From Candidatus Danuiimicrobium aquiferis (GTDB lineage Bacteria > Omnitrophota > Omnitrophia > Omnitrophales > Danuiimicrobiaceae), in contig MHFR01000068.1 in assembly GCA_001804285.1 (NCBI GenBank), positions 1 to 34,382 of the forward strand: a stretch of 34,382 nucleotides of DNA, given 5' to 3'. Every line of letters starts with the position of its first letter. Within the stretch, counting starts at the first letter, position 1. The notes under the pieces are model-generated. The model saw only the letters and a list, made by a program, of their open reading frames with translations, did no database searches and was not told where the DNA came from. Position numbers and translations under genes: made by a program. Positions 9,293 to 18,735 of this stretch are shown here, piece by piece.

Positions 9293-10423
9293 ATGAAAAT
9301 AACAATTGTGGGGCCAACCTATCCCTACCGAAGCGGCGTAAGCCATTATATGACGCTTCTATTCCGGGAACTCAAAAAAAAGCATGACGTTTGTTTCTAC
9401 AGCTTCTCCCGGCAGTATCCCTCTTTTTTGTTTCCGGGGAAAAACGACCGCGATCAGACAAGCCAATTTCACATCCGGGAAGACGGCGTGCGGTATGAGA
9501 TAGACTCATTGAATCCGGTGACGTGGTTCAGGGTTGCTTCCCGTATTTTGAATGTCAAGCCCGATTGCGTCATTTTGCCGTGGTGGACGGTTTACTGGTG
9601 TTTACTTTATTTTTGTTTGATTTGTATGTTGAAGAAGGACCGGAATATTAAAATTATTTTCTTGTGCCACAATATTTACGATCATGATGCGTCATGGATT
9701 CAAAAGGTGTTGGCGGCTGCGATTTTAAGGCTGGGGGATCATTTCATTGTTCATTCGGAGGATTGCCGGATGGCCATGTTCCGGATTAAATCCACCGCAG
9801 ACGTCAGTGTCGTTTCGCATCCGGAGTACTCTATCTTCAATCAGAACCGGATGACCGATGAACAGGCCAAAGAATCCCTCAACCTGAAAGGAAACATTCT
9901 GTTGCATTTTGGAGTGATTCGTCCGTATAAAGGAATCGATGACTTAATCGCAGCGATGCCTGAAGTGTTGAAGCGAGTCGACGCGACTTTGTTGGTTGTC
10001 GGAGAACGGTGGCGCGGGTTTGATATCGAAGCGCAGCTTGCGAAATATCCCGGAATAGAATCCCGTGTTCGATTGGTCACGAATTACATCCCGAATGAGG
10101 AAGTTGAGCGCTATTTCCGTGCCGCCGACGTGGTTGTCCTTCCTTATGTTGAAACGTCCGCCAGCGGTGTTTTACAAGTGGCGCTTGCCTTTGACAAACC
10201 CGTCATTGGAACGGAAACGGGCGCGTTGAAAGATGTGATTCATGACGGAATGAATGGATATTTAGTGCCCGTCCGTAATCCGCAGCGTCTGGCCGATAAG
10301 ATAGTAAGGTTTTTTACCGAGAATAAAAAAACGGAATTTTCGGGAAACATTAAAAATATGAAAAATCAATTCGCTTGGTCGAACATGGCTCAATGTATTG
10401 AACGGTTTGTAAATCATGAATAG
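9293..10423 (+). CDS. Glycosyltransferase family 4-like
   Basis: 376 residues beginning MKITIVGPTYPYRSGVSHY, the usual first strand and Gly-rich loop of GT-B enzymes. The second Rossmann domain starts at LLHFGVIRPYKGIDDLI and carries VERYFRAADVVVLPY and SASGVLQVALAFDKPVIGTETGALKDVI. In that last segment the second Glu of the classic EX7E pair is not kept, as in a common GT4 subgroup of the type S-GVL-A-AF-KPV. It overlaps the next gene by 8 bases (10416-10423), so the two are probably cotranscribed and translationally coupled. Upstream is the divergent GT4 gene. With 8156-9265 and 10416-11435 it forms a small polysaccharide or glycolipid synthesis cluster (inference). Confidence 0.9.
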   Translation: MKITIVGPTYPYRSGVSHYMTLLFRELKKKHDVCFYSFSRQYPSFLFPGKNDRDQTSQFHIREDGVRYEIDSLNPVTWFRVASRILNVKPDCVILPWWTVYWCLLYFCLICMLKKDRNIKIIFLCHNIYDHDASWIQKVLAAAILRLGDHFIVHSEDCRMAMFRIKSTADVSVVSHPEYSIFNQNRMTDEQAKESLNLKGNILLHFGVIRPYKGIDDLIAAMPEVLKRVDATLLVVGERWRGFDIEAQLAKYPGIESRVRLVTNYIPNEEVERYFRAADVVVLPYVETSASGVLQVALAFDKPVIGTETGALKDVIHDGMNGYLVPVRNPQRLADKIVRFFTENKKTEFSGNIKNMKNQFAWSNMAQCIERFVNHE

Positions 10424-11435
10424 GCATATATTTGTAATTACTCCCTATCCGATGTGGCCGGTGACGAACGGTGGCGCGCGCTATGTCGAGTACATTATTT
10501 CTAAACTTCTTCGGGATGGAAATGTGGTCACGTTATTCCTGCCGGAGCCGAAGGAGAAAAGAATTCATGAAACGATTCCGGGCGTGAAGGCGGTTTATTA
10601 TCAAAGTTTGCACCCGTATCATCATTTTGTTAATTTTCCCCTGATCCAAGCACTATACCGCGAGTGTTTTGAAAACCGCCCCGATGGGATTGTGATCAAT
10701 TACCCGTTCCAATTTTTAATGGTTCATCGGATTGCCAAACAATTTAAAATTCCGGTCACGGTGGTTGCTCACAATATTGAATTCTTAAGATTTCGCTCAA
10801 TGAAAAAATATTTCTTATCAATCATCATATTTTTTAGCGAGTGGTTTGCATTGCGGTGTTCAAGTCATGTTTGGGCGATTACACACCGGGTTCGCGAACA
10901 GATTACGGCCATTTTCCATGTTGAATCCGAAGTGGTGTCACATATCCCGGACCCGAATATTTTCAAAGTAATTTCCGAATCGGAAAGCAGGGAATTGAAG
11001 CGGTCGTTTTTCCCGGATTTTAAGAAGATTGTTTTATTTTTCGGAAATTTACAGTATAGCCCGAATCGGGAAGCTGTCCATTTCCTAAATGACGTAATTG
11101 CGAAAGAAGTTTTTGAACGGGATAAAGAGATTCAGTTTTTGATTGTGGGGGAAGGACATCCCCGAAAGATTTATATGCAGAATGTGATGACGATCGGATA
11201 TGTGGAAAATATTCAGGAATATATTTATGCCGCCGATGTGGTTGCAATTCCGGTTTATCAGGGAGGCGGGGTTAATATTAAGGCGCTTGAAGTGATTGCA
11301 TGCGGGAAACCTCTATTTGTTTCAACGTTTGTTGCTGATGGCTTAGATGAAGATCTACGCAGAAAAGTTAAAATTTGCGCACGCGATGAATTTGCAGGAT
11401 TAATTTTGGATTTTTTCCGAAAGACAGCCGGCTGA
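10416..11435 (+). CDS. Glycosyltransferase family 4-like
   Basis: 339 residues opening HIFVITPYPMWPVTNGGARYVEYI, the nucleotide-sugar GT-B N-domain pattern. VVAHNIEFLRFRSM is typical of GT4 acceptor domains. A hydrophobic stretch YFLSIIIFFSEWFALRC suggests membrane contact. The C-domain begins IVLFFGNLQYSPNREAVHFL and includes YIYAADVVAIPVYQGGGVNIKALEVIACGKPLFVS, where the G-G-G-x-N-x-K-x-LE motif is characteristic of GT4 enzymes related to WcaI and sugar-transferase PEP-CTERM types. It overlaps the preceding GT4 gene by 8 bases. It converges on the phosphorylase gene with 10 bases between stop codons, across the AT palindrome TAATTTAAATTA at 11437-11448. Confidence 0.88.
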   Translation: MNRHIFVITPYPMWPVTNGGARYVEYIISKLLRDGNVVTLFLPEPKEKRIHETIPGVKAVYYQSLHPYHHFVNFPLIQALYRECFENRPDGIVINYPFQFLMVHRIAKQFKIPVTVVAHNIEFLRFRSMKKYFLSIIIFFSEWFALRCSSHVWAITHRVREQITAIFHVESEVVSHIPDPNIFKVISESESRELKRSFFPDFKKIVLFFGNLQYSPNREAVHFLNDVIAKEVFERDKEIQFLIVGEGHPRKIYMQNVMTIGYVENIQEYIYAADVVAIPVYQGGGVNIKALEVIACGKPLFVSTFVADGLDEDLRRKVKICARDEFAGLILDFFRKTAG

Positions 11436-11445
11436 TTAATTTAAA

Positions 11446-13485
11446 TTAGCATTGAAGATTTTTTTCGAGCATTGTTTTCCAGATATATTTGTCGTATTCA
11501 GAGATCATGCGGCCGGTGTTAAAGAAGCCTGCCGCGCAGATCGCGTTCATCATCTTTGAAATCCATTCTGAATCGACATTTGGAATACCGTTATGATTGG
11601 CGTCGTAATAAAGGCCGACGGCTTTTTCCAGGGTCTCGTAAAGCTGCGCGGAATCTCCTTCAAGATGTAAATCATGTTCGTCTCCGATCTGGTTGCCTTG
11701 GTGCTGCCATCCGAAAATCCAGCCAAAGTCATAATGAGTTGCTTCGACCACCCAGCCGTCAAGTGTGCTCATTTGCAGAATTCCGTTGATAATCGCTTTC
11801 ATCCCGCTCGTTCCGGAGGCTTCAAAGGGCGGGAGCGGATTATTGAGCCATACATCTACGCCGGATGTCAGGATTTTCGCGAAAAAGGTGTCATAATTTT
11901 CAAGCATCATCACCCGCAAAAGATCCCGGTGTTGTCCGAGTGAATCGATAGCGGAAAGGATATCGTTGATGAAAGTGAACCCGAGGCCGTCCTGCGGATG
12001 CGCTTTTCCGGCCAGAATAATTTGAATCGGCCCCGTTTTTTTCGCAATGTCTAATAAACGGTTAACATTTCTCAAAATTAAGCTTGGGCGCTTGTAGGCA
12101 GCGATTCGCCGTGCCCAGCAAATGGTAAAAACATTCGGATTACAATTCCAATTTTTAAGCAGCGTTGACAGATAAATCTTATTTTCTTGATGAGCATCCC
12201 ACAATCCTTTGCGAAAGGCTTGGTTATTTTTTAAATTTAAAACATTCTTGAGCTGGCATTGATTTTTCCGCCAGTCGCCGATCTCATTTTTAAAACGGTC
12301 AAGGAAGCTTGAAACCGATTGGGAAACCCATGTGTGGGAATGGACCCCATTGGTGATGGCGCGAATCCGCTCTTTGAATTGGGGGAATTGGAGTCGTGTC
12401 ACTTCGCCGTGTTTTTGTGCGACGGCGTTAATATATTTGCAGGTTCTCATGGCAAGCAATGTTAAATTGACCATTCCGCTCTGCTCAGGATCGTTGCCGT
12501 ATTGGATAATCAAATTGGACAACCGATCCGGAAGAATTTGACGAAGATTGTTTTCATGAAATCGGTCATGTCCGGCAGCGACAGGAGTATGGCAGGTATA
12601 TGCAAAATGTTCCTTTAAAGCATCGATGGAAGGATTCCCTTGGCTGGTAGCCGCTTCAGCAAATGCCATTGCTGCGTGACCTTCATTGAGGTGAAAAATG
12701 TCGATCGAATATCCGAGTTGTTTAAGGGCTTTCATTCCGCCGATGCCCAAGATCGCGCGTTGGAGGATTTTCCAGTCCACATTATCACTTCGATAAAGCG
12801 AATCCGTCATTGTTCTCGCAAATTCGGAATTTTCCGGGATATTGGAATCCATTAAAATAAGCGGGATGACATGGTTTCCTTCAAAGCTGAAGATGTAATA
12901 TTTCCATAGTCGAATGTGAATGGTTTCCTTTTTGAAGGGAAGTGAAATGCGCGTTTTGAGCGGAATCAACCCGGGATACGACCATGGATCCCAATTTTGT
13001 TGCGCGGGAAGCTGACCGCTTGCGAACCAGAAATTCTGTTTAAAATAGCCCTTATTCCATAGAATGCCGATGCCGACAAGGGGAATTTCTAAATCAGCCG
13101 CGCTTTTGAGCGCGTCACCCGCAAGAACCCCGAGGCCGCCGCTATAGATAGGGATGTCAAATCTTGTTTTTGCATTGATCCGGTTATATTGATCCATGGC
13201 GCGAAGATTTGAAAAGACACGGTGAATCGTGTGCTGGTTTTTAGGGCTTTCAGCTTTTTTGCTGGTGTAGGCGTTATAGGAGTGGGCCGATAAGCCGTAT
13301 TCCATTGAAAAATAGGCGACAGATTTTGTTTCTTTTGCAAGAAGAGCTTTTTCAGCGACGAGAACCCGTTCCAGGGGGCGATTGAAATAATGGTCAACCG
13401 TAATATCTCCGCGGTATTGGTCTTCAAAATTTTCTACCGGAACCAACGCCAGGAATTCATCTAAGCTATTTTGATTTCCAGCCAT
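11446..13485 (-). CDS. glgP: Alpha-glucan (glycogen/maltodextrin) phosphorylase, GT35
   Basis: 679 residues, the shorter bacterial/archaeal-type phosphorylase. It releases glucose 1-phosphate from the non-reducing ends of alpha-1,4-glucans in the cytoplasm. Visible hallmarks are VAYFSMEYGL near the N-terminus, IPIYSGGLGVLAGDALKSAADL, FHLNEGHAAMAFAE, THTPVAAGHDRF-like CHTPVAAGHDRF, AITNGVHSHTW, CWARRIAAYKRP, and the pyridoxal-phosphate site EASGTSGMKAIINGILQMST with Lys563 as the likely cofactor lysine. EASGTSGMK is the variant usual in the alpha-glucan phosphorylase subfamily rather than muscle-type EASGTGNMK. It is not in an operon with other glycogen genes. A MITE-like element lies just upstream (13518-13676), so its promoter may be inside or beyond that repeat. 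Confidence 0.95.
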   Translation of the reverse strand: MAGNQNSLDEFLALVPVENFEDQYRGDITVDHYFNRPLERVLVAEKALLAKETKSVAYFSMEYGLSAHSYNAYTSKKAESPKNQHTIHRVFSNLRAMDQYNRINAKTRFDIPIYSGGLGVLAGDALKSAADLEIPLVGIGILWNKGYFKQNFWFASGQLPAQQNWDPWSYPGLIPLKTRISLPFKKETIHIRLWKYYIFSFEGNHVIPLILMDSNIPENSEFARTMTDSLYRSDNVDWKILQRAILGIGGMKALKQLGYSIDIFHLNEGHAAMAFAEAATSQGNPSIDALKEHFAYTCHTPVAAGHDRFHENNLRQILPDRLSNLIIQYGNDPEQSGMVNLTLLAMRTCKYINAVAQKHGEVTRLQFPQFKERIRAITNGVHSHTWVSQSVSSFLDRFKNEIGDWRKNQCQLKNVLNLKNNQAFRKGLWDAHQENKIYLSTLLKNWNCNPNVFTICWARRIAAYKRPSLILRNVNRLLDIAKKTGPIQIILAGKAHPQDGLGFTFINDILSAIDSLGQHRDLLRVMMLENYDTFFAKILTSGVDVWLNNPLPPFEASGTSGMKAIINGILQMSTLDGWVVEATHYDFGWIFGWQHQGNQIGDEHDLHLEGDSAQLYETLEKAVGLYYDANHNGIPNVDSEWISKMMNAICAAGFFNTGRMISEYDKYIWKTMLEKNLQC

Positions 13486-13517
13486 ATGCTTTTAAAGGGG
13501 TTACCAATTATCTTTTT

Positions 13518-13676
13518 GTATTTGTTTAGCGTCTTGAAGTTGTTACCCGTGAAGGCCTTGACGTTTTGTCATTCCCGCGAAAGCGGGAATCCAGTAAAAA
13601 TGCTGGATGCCCGCTTAAAGCATGCGGGCATGACAGAAGTGAAAACCGCCATTACTTTTAAATGCTAAACAGATAC
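13518..13676. mobile_element. MITE-like element A (159 bp, inverted core)
   Basis: The left end GTATTTGTTTAGCGTCTTGAAGT (13518-13540) is an imperfect inverted repeat of the right end (13654-13676, AGCATTT variant). The core has two linked hairpins: ATTCCCGC/GCGGGAAT with loop GAAA, then GCCCGC/GCGGGC with a TTAAAGCAT loop, bordered by TGTCAT and ATGACA. Relative to the copies at 15282, 29384 and 30905 the core order is reversed, so the element lies in opposite orientation. It occupies the gap between the divergent phosphorylase and NlpC/P60 genes and encodes no protein. Confidence 0.85.
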
Positions 13677-13707
13677 ATATTTTTTTATTCGATAATCAAT
13701 ATTAAAA

Positions 13708-13737
13708 TTGAATATTAATGCCGCTCAATTATATAAT
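13708..13737 (+). promoter_or_regulatory. Sigma70-type promoter for the NlpC/P60 gene
   Basis: TTGAAT at 13708-13713, an 18-base spacer and TATAAT at 13732-13737. Transcription would start near 13745, leaving a leader of about 115 bases before the GTG at 13862. A second TATATAAT lies at about 13770 but lacks a matching -35 box. The 13680-13800 stretch is strongly A+T-rich and otherwise without features. Confidence 0.55.
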
Positions 13738-13861
13738 ACATTGTAACATGAAATTTCTAATTTACTATATAATCGACTAAATCGGAAAATTATTAAGGTA
13801 GAAGATAAAGGTTGTTTATCTTTATCATGAGGAATTGCTCATATGAAAGAAAGGTGCTGAT

Positions 13862-15280
13862 GTGACTTATTCATATTCTTTATTCCGGAAGTTTTTTCAA
13901 TGCTTGATCTTTATGATTGCGATTCTGTGCGGGATGCAATCGGTGCATGCCGAAGATGAGGAATTGCCTCTGCTTCCGCAAGGTCCCCTTCTTTTTAAAT
14001 TTGTGACGCCTGAAATGTTTCAAGCGGATTATTGGATTAATTTGTTACCCGATCCGGATCGGGTGCTGAAGACTCCGCAGGAGTTGAAGTTTTTCAACTG
14101 GGAAATTACGCAAATGACTTCGGAACGCGTGGATTTGTTTGCGATGGAGCTCGAGAAACCCGGCTCGGTTATTCGACGGGTGATAGAAGCGGATTACAAG
14201 ACCGTTTCAAACCGGAAACTGTTTGACGTTTATGATAAGTATGTCCCAAAATCCTTTTTTGAAACAGAAGTTTTGCCGATTTTAGGAACGGATCAAATTC
14301 CATCAACCATTAAGATTCAATGGGGCGCAGCCACACGAGCGACTTCCGTACGCGCGTTGCCAACGATGAAGAAAGTACTGGAAGAAAAAGCTGATTACGA
14401 ATTTGACCAGCTTCAGTTTACGCAAATTAAATTATGGACACCGGTTGCTATCTATCATCGGACAATGAATAGCGAATGGTATTTCGTTCAAGCGCCATAT
14501 TCACGGGGATGGGTCAAGGCAAAAGATATTGCCGTCTTTGACTCGCGGGATGAAGTGAAACGGTATGCAAAGAGTGATTCATTTCTTGATGTGACGGGCG
14601 AAAGCGCGCCGGTGTGTTTTGACCCTCTATGTGACGATGGGACGGGTACGGTTGCCGCGTATTTTAGGCCGTCGATGGGAACGGTCATTCCATTCTCAAC
14701 CAAGGATGCAGCCAATTATGTGGTGTATTTACCGATTCGTGGTTCGGGAGGCAATGTTTCGATACGCAAAGCCTATCTCAGCCGGAAGGCGGATGTGACG
14801 GAAGGTTTCCCCGCATTTACGCAACGCAATATCATCAAGCAGGCTTTTAAATTATTGGGAGCCCGTTATGGTTGGGGCGGACAGTATGATGGCCGTGATT
14901 GTTCGGGTTTTACCCATGATGTTTATTTGAGTATGGGGGTCGATATGCCTCGTGATTCGAAATACCAAGGGTTAATCGGAACGCAGCTTGGGCATTTCGA
15001 ATACGGAGAGGAATCCGAGAATAAGTTAATTACCTTAGAACATGCTATCCCCGGAACGACCATCCTGAGGATGCCGAAACATTTGATGCTTTATCTTGGT
15101 AAAGTGAACGGCCGGCATTATATTATTCATTCAACGTGGGCAGAGAGAATTGGAACTGATCCGGTTGCGGATGAAAAAAATCGCATAAATCAAGTGGTTC
15201 TTTCCGATCTCTCGCTCAATGGCGATTCGTATCTCGGGTCACTTTTTGAACGGATTATTTCGATGAACGATTTGAATTGA
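13862..15280 (+). CDS. Secreted NlpC/P60 cell-wall endopeptidase with SH3-type domains
   Basis: 472 residues from a GTG preceded by GAAAGG at a good distance; the frame is closed by a stop shortly upstream. A signal peptide is visible (hydrophobic 10-26, cleavage likely after VHA at 30). The middle has SH3_b-like signatures (ATRATSVRALPTMK, WYFVQAPYSRGWVKAKDIA about 207-225, followed by a second barrel-like region). The C-terminal NlpC/P60 domain begins KLLGARYGWGGQYDGRDCSGF. Cys347 is the nucleophile, with His407 (KHLMLYLG) and His423 (YIIHSTW) likely completing the site. Such enzymes cleave gamma-D-Glu to diamino acid bonds in peptidoglycan stem peptides in the periplasm. It is monocistronic, and a MITE-like element begins one base after the stop codon. 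Confidence 0.93.
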   Translation: MTYSYSLFRKFFQCLIFMIAILCGMQSVHAEDEELPLLPQGPLLFKFVTPEMFQADYWINLLPDPDRVLKTPQELKFFNWEITQMTSERVDLFAMELEKPGSVIRRVIEADYKTVSNRKLFDVYDKYVPKSFFETEVLPILGTDQIPSTIKIQWGAATRATSVRALPTMKKVLEEKADYEFDQLQFTQIKLWTPVAIYHRTMNSEWYFVQAPYSRGWVKAKDIAVFDSRDEVKRYAKSDSFLDVTGESAPVCFDPLCDDGTGTVAAYFRPSMGTVIPFSTKDAANYVVYLPIRGSGGNVSIRKAYLSRKADVTEGFPAFTQRNIIKQAFKLLGARYGWGGQYDGRDCSGFTHDVYLSMGVDMPRDSKYQGLIGTQLGHFEYGEESENKLITLEHAIPGTTILRMPKHLMLYLGKVNGRHYIIHSTWAERIGTDPVADEKNRINQVVLSDLSLNGDSYLGSLFERIISMNDLN

Positions 15281-15281
15281 T

Positions 15282-15440
15282 GTGTCTATTTAGCGTTTTG
15301 AAGTGTTGAACACGCCAGTTCGTGTCATGCCCGCATACTTTAAGCGGGCATCCATAGTTGCTGGATTCTCGCTTTCGCGGGAATGACAAAAAAGCGGACG
15401 ACCTTTTATAGATAATCATTTCAAAACGCTAAACAAATAC
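15282..15440. mobile_element. MITE-like element B (159 bp)
   Basis: Left end GTGTCTATTTAGCGTTTTGAAGTG and right end ATTTCAAAACGCTAAACAAATAC form the terminal inverted repeat. The core is the double hairpin TGTCATGCCCGC ... GCGGGCATCCA and TGGATTCTCGC ... GCGGGAATGACA. It differs from the 30905 copy at about six positions. It starts one base after the NlpC/P60 stop codon and ends 19 bases before the start of the small membrane ORF. Confidence 0.88.
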
Positions 15441-15459
15441 GAATTGATAGGGAATTATC

Positions 15460-15576
15460 ATGAATGTCGCCGGTTGGATTTTTTTGATGATCAGTTGGCT
15501 GGTTATTATTTTTTTATTAATATTTTCCTTCCGGATTGTGCTTCAGCGTCAGAACGAAAGCAAAGAAAATATCTGA
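15460..15576 (+). CDS. Small single-pass membrane peptide (38 aa)
   Basis: ATG at 15460, 38 codons then TGA, preceded by GATAGGG about 8-10 bases upstream. The sequence begins MNVAGWIFLMISWLVIIF and continues LLIFSFRIVLQRQ with a charged tail NESKENI. It has one transmembrane helix (about 5-27), an Arg/Gln-rich cytoplasmic end and a Trp-Gly start. Short proteins of this shape are known as accessory subunits of sodium symporters (MetS-like) and of respiratory complexes, but no transporter gene lies next to it. It ends 15 bases before the converging RND gene. The clean hydrophobic/charged pattern and ribosome site support it; the function is unknown. Confidence 0.6.
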   Translation: MNVAGWIFLMISWLVIIFLLIFSFRIVLQRQNESKENI

Positions 15577-15590
15577 TCTGATTTAGTTTG

Positions 15591-18500
15591 TTACGTTTTT
15601 TGTTTGAGGAGAGGTCCCCGGAACAGCCTGAATTTTTGCCATCCATGTTTCAACTCGCCCTTTTCTAACTTTACAAATACTAAGTAAGCGCAGGGGATTA
15701 CGAAGAGTGTCAAAACAGTTGAAACTAAAACGCCTCCAATAATACAAATTGCCATCGGAATCCGTGTTTCCGCTCCCGGACCTAACGCAAGAGCGGGCGG
15801 AATTGCCGCAGCAATGGTTGAGACGGACGTCATGATGATGGGGCGGAAACGGATCGGACAGGCAGTTTTCAACGCTTCAAGCGTTTCCATACCGCTCTCT
15901 CTCATTCGATTAGTGAATTCCACAAGCAGAATCGAATTTTTCTTTACGATACCCATGAGTAGCAGCAACCCGATCAAACTGAAAATATTGAGTGACTGAT
16001 TGCTGACCAAAAGCGCAATGAACGCTCCTGAAATGCTGAAAGGTAAGGCAAGTAAAACCGTAAACGGATGGACGACGTGATTGAATTGTGATGCAAGCAC
16101 CATGTAGGCTATGATGATTCCAAGGACTAAGGCGAAGGCTAAACTTTGAAAGGATTCCTTGAACGTTTGAGCCGTTCCGCTAAAAACCAAGCGGTAATCA
16201 GCGGGTAGAATTTCCTTTCCGATTGCGGCAGCTCTGTCAAGCGCATCGGCCTGGGATTTTCCGGTCGCGACGTTCGCAAAGATTCCGATCGCGCGTTCAC
16301 GGCCGCGACGTGTAATGTTCAGTAAACTCGGCTGCTCCTTAATCTGAATCACTTCTTTCAGCTGAACCATTTCTCCCCGATTGTTCCAAACCCAGAGATT
16401 TTTGATATTGTCCGGGCTGATCCTCTCACCCGATTCGGCTTTGACGCGGACATCGTAACGGCGTCCTCCTTGGGTATATTTAGCAACTCGTTCACCGCCG
16501 ATCATCGAATTAATTGTTTTTGCGATGGTTTGAACACTAACGGCATAATCAAACGCTTTATCGCGGTCCGGATAAATTCGTACCTCGTTAATGCCCGTTC
16601 GATAGTCCGAATCCACATCCTGAAAGCGGCCGTCTTGCGTCATCTTTTCTTGAATTTGTCGGGAATAATCAATTAATTTATCCCATTCGGGGCCGCGAAT
16701 CGTAAATTCAACTGGAAACCCGCGGTGTGCGGCAAATCCCCGCGTCGACATATCCTGAATAAAAGCTTTAAGGTCCGGAATTTTGTTTAATTCCGTTCGG
16801 AACTGGTTGATGACATCCTGCTGTGTCGGGCGGCGTTTCAGAACGGGATCATAAGGTCGATCATTCGGCGCTTTGAGCGTAATAAACATCATGCCGGCAT
16901 TGACCTCTCCTTCAAATCCGCCCATCCGGACACCGATGATGCAAAAATAACGTTTGACCGCGGGATGCTTCATTGCAAACGCTTCGGCTTCCTTGAATTT
17001 GTCACTTGTAAAATAAATGGAAGAACCGGTCGGAGTTTCAAGCGAAGCAAGGAACATGCTCTGGTCCTGAAGGGGAACGAATTCTTTCTTTAAAAAGGGC
17101 ATGGTGAAAAGAGATAAGACGAAGAAAATGATTGCGCCGAAGATTACTTTTTTCTTGTGGCCGAGTGCGAGATAAAGCCCTTTTCGATATATTCCTGTCA
17201 GTTGCTTCATTCCGTTTTCAAATGTTTTTCCAAAGCGGGTTTTCCGTTCGCCAACTTCCAGAAATTGAGAACAGCGCATCGGAGCGAGCGTCAGCGCTTC
17301 GAGCAGGGACAATCCGACGGCGGTTGTGATGGTGACTCCAAATTGAAAGAAAAACTTTCCGATGATCCCTTTCATGTAAACGACCGGAAAAAAAATCGCA
17401 ACAATGGCAAGCGTTGCCGCGATGGCGGCGAACGTGATCTCTTTGGAGCCTTTTAACGCAGCGTCCATTTTGGATTCGCCGGCTTCCCGGTGGCGAACTA
17501 TATTTTCCAGGACCATGATGGCATCATCCACGACAATTCCGATAGCGAGGGAAAGCCCGAGCAGCGAAAATGTGTTTAACGTGAAATTCGCAAACTTCAT
17601 GATAATAAAACTTCCCAAAATAGAAGTTGGGATTGCGAGCAGCACATTCAGATTTGAACTCCAGGATCCCAGGAATAGCCAGCACACCAAAGAAGTCAGG
17701 ATCGCTGAAAGGATCAAGGTGAAAACAAGTTCGTCGACTGAATCTTCGATGAATTGACTGCTGTCGAAATTGATGCCGATTTGGTATTCCGGCGGTAATT
17801 CGCGTTTCAATTCTTCAAGACGTTTTTTGACTTTACGTGCAACGTCAACTGTATTTGCGCCTCTTTGTTTTCGAATGCCAAGGCCGACGGACCGTTTTCC
17901 CATGACACGGGCAGCCCGCCGAAAATCCGAAAGGCCGTCTTCGATTTTGGCGACTTCGCTTAAACGGATGGGCTTATAGATCGGTTGCCCATTTCGATTC
18001 GTGATGATGATTTTTTCAAATTCTTCTACGGTTTTGGCTTCGCCCATGGCGCGCACGGGCGATTCCCGAACGGCCGTTTCTAAACGGCCGGCCGGGATTT
18101 CGACGTGTTCTTTTTGAATAGCATTAATCACATCCTCGACCGTCAGCTGATAAGCGAGCAGCTTTTTCGTGTCTACCCAGATGCGGAGATTCCTTTCGAG
18201 AAATCCGCCGAGATAAACCTCTCCGACACCGGAGATAGCTTTAAATCTGTCTTTAACATGGCGTTCAACGTAATCCATCAAATCCCGGAGCGGTTTATCC
18301 GAAGAAACCGCAAGCCACATGATGGGTTGGTCCTCAGGGTTGAATTTCATAATGGTCGGCGGATCCATGTCGGGGGGAAGCCTCCGCTGCATTTCCGAAA
18401 CTTTGCTTTGTACCTCTTGGAGCGCAACGTCAATATCCCGATCGAGATCAAATTCAAGATTGACGCCGGCATTTCCTTCGCTTGAAGTGGACGATATTTC

Positions 18501-18734
18501 GCGAAGACCTTGCACGCCCATGACCGAATCTTCAATGATGTCGACCACATCTGTTTCCATGACTTCGGGTGCGGCCCCTTCCCAGCGCAGGGTAATGGTT
18601 AGAACAGGGAAGTCGACGTCGGGCATTTGTCCGACTCCCATTCCTTTAAAACTGAGAAAACCAAAAAACATAAGGCCGAGCATCAGCATCCACGCGAACA
18701 CGGGATTTTTAATTGAAATTTCAGATAAATTCAT
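15591..18734 (-). CDS. RND-family multidrug/solute efflux pump inner-membrane subunit (AcrB/MexB-type)
   Basis: 1047 residues from the ATG at 18734, close to AcrB's 1049. The frame is open 76 codons further up, but those overlap the tolC-like gene. The 18734 ATG follows the tolC stop as TGA-A-ATG and has GGTGGA upstream, so it is chosen. The first helix is NPVFAWMLMLGLMFFGF. Proton-relay residues are present: Asp403-Asp404 in GIVVDDAIMVLEN (TM4) and Lys932 in GIVKKNSILLVEF (TM10). Two periplasmic porter/docking halves lie between TM1-2 and TM7-8, as in HAE1-type pumps. It exports toxic or signalling compounds using the proton gradient. It is the last gene of the marR-tolC-RND operon. No membrane-fusion (HlyD/AcrA) gene is beside it. 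The substrate cannot be told. Confidence 0.95.
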   Translation of the reverse strand: MNLSEISIKNPVFAWMLMLGLMFFGFLSFKGMGVGQMPDVDFPVLTITLRWEGAAPEVMETDVVDIIEDSVMGVQGLREISSTSSEGNAGVNLEFDLDRDIDVALQEVQSKVSEMQRRLPPDMDPPTIMKFNPEDQPIMWLAVSSDKPLRDLMDYVERHVKDRFKAISGVGEVYLGGFLERNLRIWVDTKKLLAYQLTVEDVINAIQKEHVEIPAGRLETAVRESPVRAMGEAKTVEEFEKIIITNRNGQPIYKPIRLSEVAKIEDGLSDFRRAARVMGKRSVGLGIRKQRGANTVDVARKVKKRLEELKRELPPEYQIGINFDSSQFIEDSVDELVFTLILSAILTSLVCWLFLGSWSSNLNVLLAIPTSILGSFIIMKFANFTLNTFSLLGLSLAIGIVVDDAIMVLENIVRHREAGESKMDAALKGSKEITFAAIAATLAIVAIFFPVVYMKGIIGKFFFQFGVTITTAVGLSLLEALTLAPMRCSQFLEVGERKTRFGKTFENGMKQLTGIYRKGLYLALGHKKKVIFGAIIFFVLSLFTMPFLKKEFVPLQDQSMFLASLETPTGSSIYFTSDKFKEAEAFAMKHPAVKRYFCIIGVRMGGFEGEVNAGMMFITLKAPNDRPYDPVLKRRPTQQDVINQFRTELNKIPDLKAFIQDMSTRGFAAHRGFPVEFTIRGPEWDKLIDYSRQIQEKMTQDGRFQDVDSDYRTGINEVRIYPDRDKAFDYAVSVQTIAKTINSMIGGERVAKYTQGGRRYDVRVKAESGERISPDNIKNLWVWNNRGEMVQLKEVIQIKEQPSLLNITRRGRERAIGIFANVATGKSQADALDRAAAIGKEILPADYRLVFSGTAQTFKESFQSLAFALVLGIIIAYMVLASQFNHVVHPFTVLLALPFSISGAFIALLVSNQSLNIFSLIGLLLLMGIVKKNSILLVEFTNRMRESGMETLEALKTACPIRFRPIIMTSVSTIAAAIPPALALGPGAETRIPMAICIIGGVLVSTVLTLFVIPCAYLVFVKLEKGELKHGWQKFRLFRGPLLKQKT

Positions 18735-18735
18735 T

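Noticed and set aside
11437-11448. Palindrome TAATTTAAATTA across the stops of two converging genes as a terminator
   Set aside because: The stem is A-T only and would be too weak to end transcription.
13843-13860. Five-codon frame MKERC overlapping the start of the NlpC/P60 gene
   Set aside because: Too short to support; probably chance within the ribosome-binding region.
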